Below, piece by piece: positions 15,818 through 17,164 of a stretch of DNA of 17,164 bases (within the stretch, counting starts at the first letter, position 1; the number at the start of each line of letters is the position of its first letter). The DNA lies in assembly GCA_902533955.1 (NCBI GenBank), contig CACANV010000008.1, forward strand, positions 1 through 17,164. The letters run 5' to 3'. The notes under the pieces were generated by a model, which was not told the DNA's origin, did not search any database, and saw only the letters and a program-made list of their open reading frames with translations. Position numbers and translations under genes: made by a program. This DNA is from an uncultured Pelagibacteraceae bacterium. Lineage in GTDB: Bacteria; Pseudomonadota; Alphaproteobacteria; Pelagibacterales; Pelagibacteraceae.

Positions 15818-17120
15818 AATTCTATTAATATTTTTTTTTATAAGCGTTCTTTTGTTCTTTCTAGGGACAGGTATATGGGTTGCAATAAGCATGATAGGAG
15901 TTTCATCAATTGGTATGATGTTGTTTACATCAAGACCTGTGGGAGATGCAATGGCGACTACAATTTGGGGAGCCTCATCTTCATGGACATTAACAGCTTT
16001 ACCACTTTTTGTTTGGATGGGTGAAATTTTATTTAGGACAAAACTTTCAGAAAATTTGTTTGAAGGACTAGCTCCCTGGATGCAAAAATTACCTGGAGGT
16101 TTAATTCATGTAAATGTAGTAGGTTGTGCACTTTTTGCTGCAATTTCAGGATCTTCTGCAGCAACTGTTGCTACCGTTGGAAAAATGTCAATACCAGAGC
16201 TTAGAAAAAGAAAATATCCTGAGAAAATACTTTTAGGAAGTTTAGCTGGTTCAGGAACGCTTGGCTTACTAATACCACCGTCTATAATATTAATTATTTA
16301 TGGTGTAACAGTTCAAGAGTCTATTGCTAAATTATTTATAGCAGGAATTCTTCCAGGAATAATGATAGCTCTAATATTCATGTCCTATGTGATTATTTGG
16401 TCATTAATTAATAAAAAAATGATGCCTAAAAATTTAGAGCATTTTTCTTTTATGCAAAAAGTTAAAAAATCTAAACAGCTCTTGCCAGTAATATTATTAA
16501 TCTTAGGTGTCATTGGATCTATTTATACAGGGATAGCAACGGCTACTGAAGCAGCCTCCTTGGGGGTTGTGGGTGCGTTAATTCTTTCTTATTTCCAAAA
16601 AAGTTTAAATATTAAAACTTTTAAAGCTTCTTTATTAGGAGCAACAAAAACTTCTTGCATGATCGCTTTTATTTTAGCAGGTGCAACTTTTTTATCGTTA
16701 GCTATGGGATTCACTGGACTTCCTAGGAATTTAGCTATTTGGATTCAAAATATGGAGTTATCACCTTATGTTTTAATTTTTGTTTTAATGATTTTTTATA
16801 TAATTTTAGGAATGTTTTTAGATGGAATTTCCGCAGTTGTTTTAACAATGGCAATAATTGAACCAATGATAAGACAGGCTGGATTTGACATGATTTGGTT
16901 TGGTATATTTTTAGTTATAGTTGTTGAGATGGCTCAAATAACACCACCAGTAGGTTTTAATTTATTTGTGCTTCAAGGTATGGCTAATAAAGATATGGCA
17001 TACATTGCCAAAAGCGCCTTTCCACTTTTTTTATTAATGATTTTAGCATTAATTTTAATAGTTATTTTTCCAGAAATAGCTCTTTGGATGCCACAACAAA
17101 TGATACAAAATATTAATTAA
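15810..17120 (+). CDS. dctM: TRAP transporter large permease subunit (DctM family)
   Basis: The main transport subunit of the TRAP system, in the inner membrane. Its 436 residues are mostly hydrophobic, with about a dozen predicted membrane segments and re-entrant loops. Family landmarks include AISGSSAATVATVGKMSIPEL, GSLAGSGTLGLLIPPSIILIIYG, the TEAASLGVVGALI segment after the middle helix, GMFLDGISAVVLT and ITPPVGFNLFVLQG. The Ser/Gly and Pro-rich loops match the elements that bind sodium and substrate in solved DctM structures. It is full length. It overlaps dctQ by eight bases. Its TAA overlaps, in the palindrome TTAA (17117-17120), the apparent stop of a minus-strand gene running in from the right edge. 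Confidence 0.95.
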   Translation: MAEILLIFFFISVLLFFLGTGIWVAISMIGVSSIGMMLFTSRPVGDAMATTIWGASSSWTLTALPLFVWMGEILFRTKLSENLFEGLAPWMQKLPGGLIHVNVVGCALFAAISGSSAATVATVGKMSIPELRKRKYPEKILLGSLAGSGTLGLLIPPSIILIIYGVTVQESIAKLFIAGILPGIMIALIFMSYVIIWSLINKKMMPKNLEHFSFMQKVKKSKQLLPVILLILGVIGSIYTGIATATEAASLGVVGALILSYFQKSLNIKTFKASLLGATKTSCMIAFILAGATFLSLAMGFTGLPRNLAIWIQNMELSPYVLIFVLMIFYIILGMFLDGISAVVLTMAIIEPMIRQAGFDMIWFGIFLVIVVEMAQITPPVGFNLFVLQGMANKDMAYIAKSAFPLFLLMILALILIVIFPEIALWMPQQMIQNIN

Positions 17121-17164
17121 TATTTTGATTTTTTTGTTCCATCTATAATCTCTTTAAGTTCGAA
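17117..17164 (-). CDS. C-terminal end of an unidentified minus-strand gene (partial)
   Basis: From the right edge the minus strand reads FELKEIIDGTKKSKY and then TAA (17119-17117). The residues look like a plausible hydrophilic protein end, and the position is the same stop-overlap layout as panB/TerC. At 15 codons it is too short to identify, and could be chance. Confidence 0.35.
   Translation of the reverse strand, partial: FELKEIIDGTKKSKY

Overview
The window reads as a piece of a streamlined alphaproteobacterial chromosome, most likely a SAR11 (Pelagibacterales) relative. The reasons are very low G+C (roughly 30% by eye), short or absent intergenic gaps (none over about 115 bases), many zero-gap or overlapping gene junctions, weak Shine-Dalgarno signals at most starts, and a core gene set typical of that group. 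This is inference from composition and gene content, not a database match. TGA is an ordinary stop here: it ends the first kinase gene, the TPR gene, guaA and dctQ.

Layout. 1-2077: the 3' part of a P-loop kinase of the D-glycerate 3-kinase type overlaps by ATGA a TolC-like outer-membrane channel gene. 2078-3356: recA, with a candidate operator upstream and a clear hairpin terminator downstream. 3424-7293: alaS convergent with icd (NADP isocitrate dehydrogenase). 7314-10329: a tightly packed plus-strand run psd - pssA - GT8-like glycosyltransferase - rlmE, which holds the last two steps of phosphatidylethanolamine synthesis. 10379-13586: a small exported TPR protein, guaA, gloA and panB. 13583-14194: a TerC/YjbE-type membrane protein on the minus strand. 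14310-17120: a complete three-part TRAP transporter (dctP, dctQ, dctM). The last 48 bases hold what looks like the C-terminal end of a minus-strand gene.

Most notable point: the reading frame of icd opens at an ATG at 7293 (minus strand) with the expected N-terminus, MTKIKVKNPIVELD, and then meets an in-frame TGA exactly where the family has the Gly of its GDEMTR motif. After it the frame is open and conserved to the end. So a core TCA-cycle gene is split by a single nonsense codon, or the base call is wrong. An ATG six bases past the stop could allow reinitiation.

Other observations: the dctP terminator hairpin runs directly into the dctQ start codon; all three convergent junctions overlap by their stop codons; and several genes have promoter-like sequences so close to the start codon that the mRNA would be nearly leaderless. 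I saw no mobile element, CRISPR array, tRNA, rRNA or defence system, and no clearly new multi-gene system. Apart from the icd stop the region looks like ordinary core genome.
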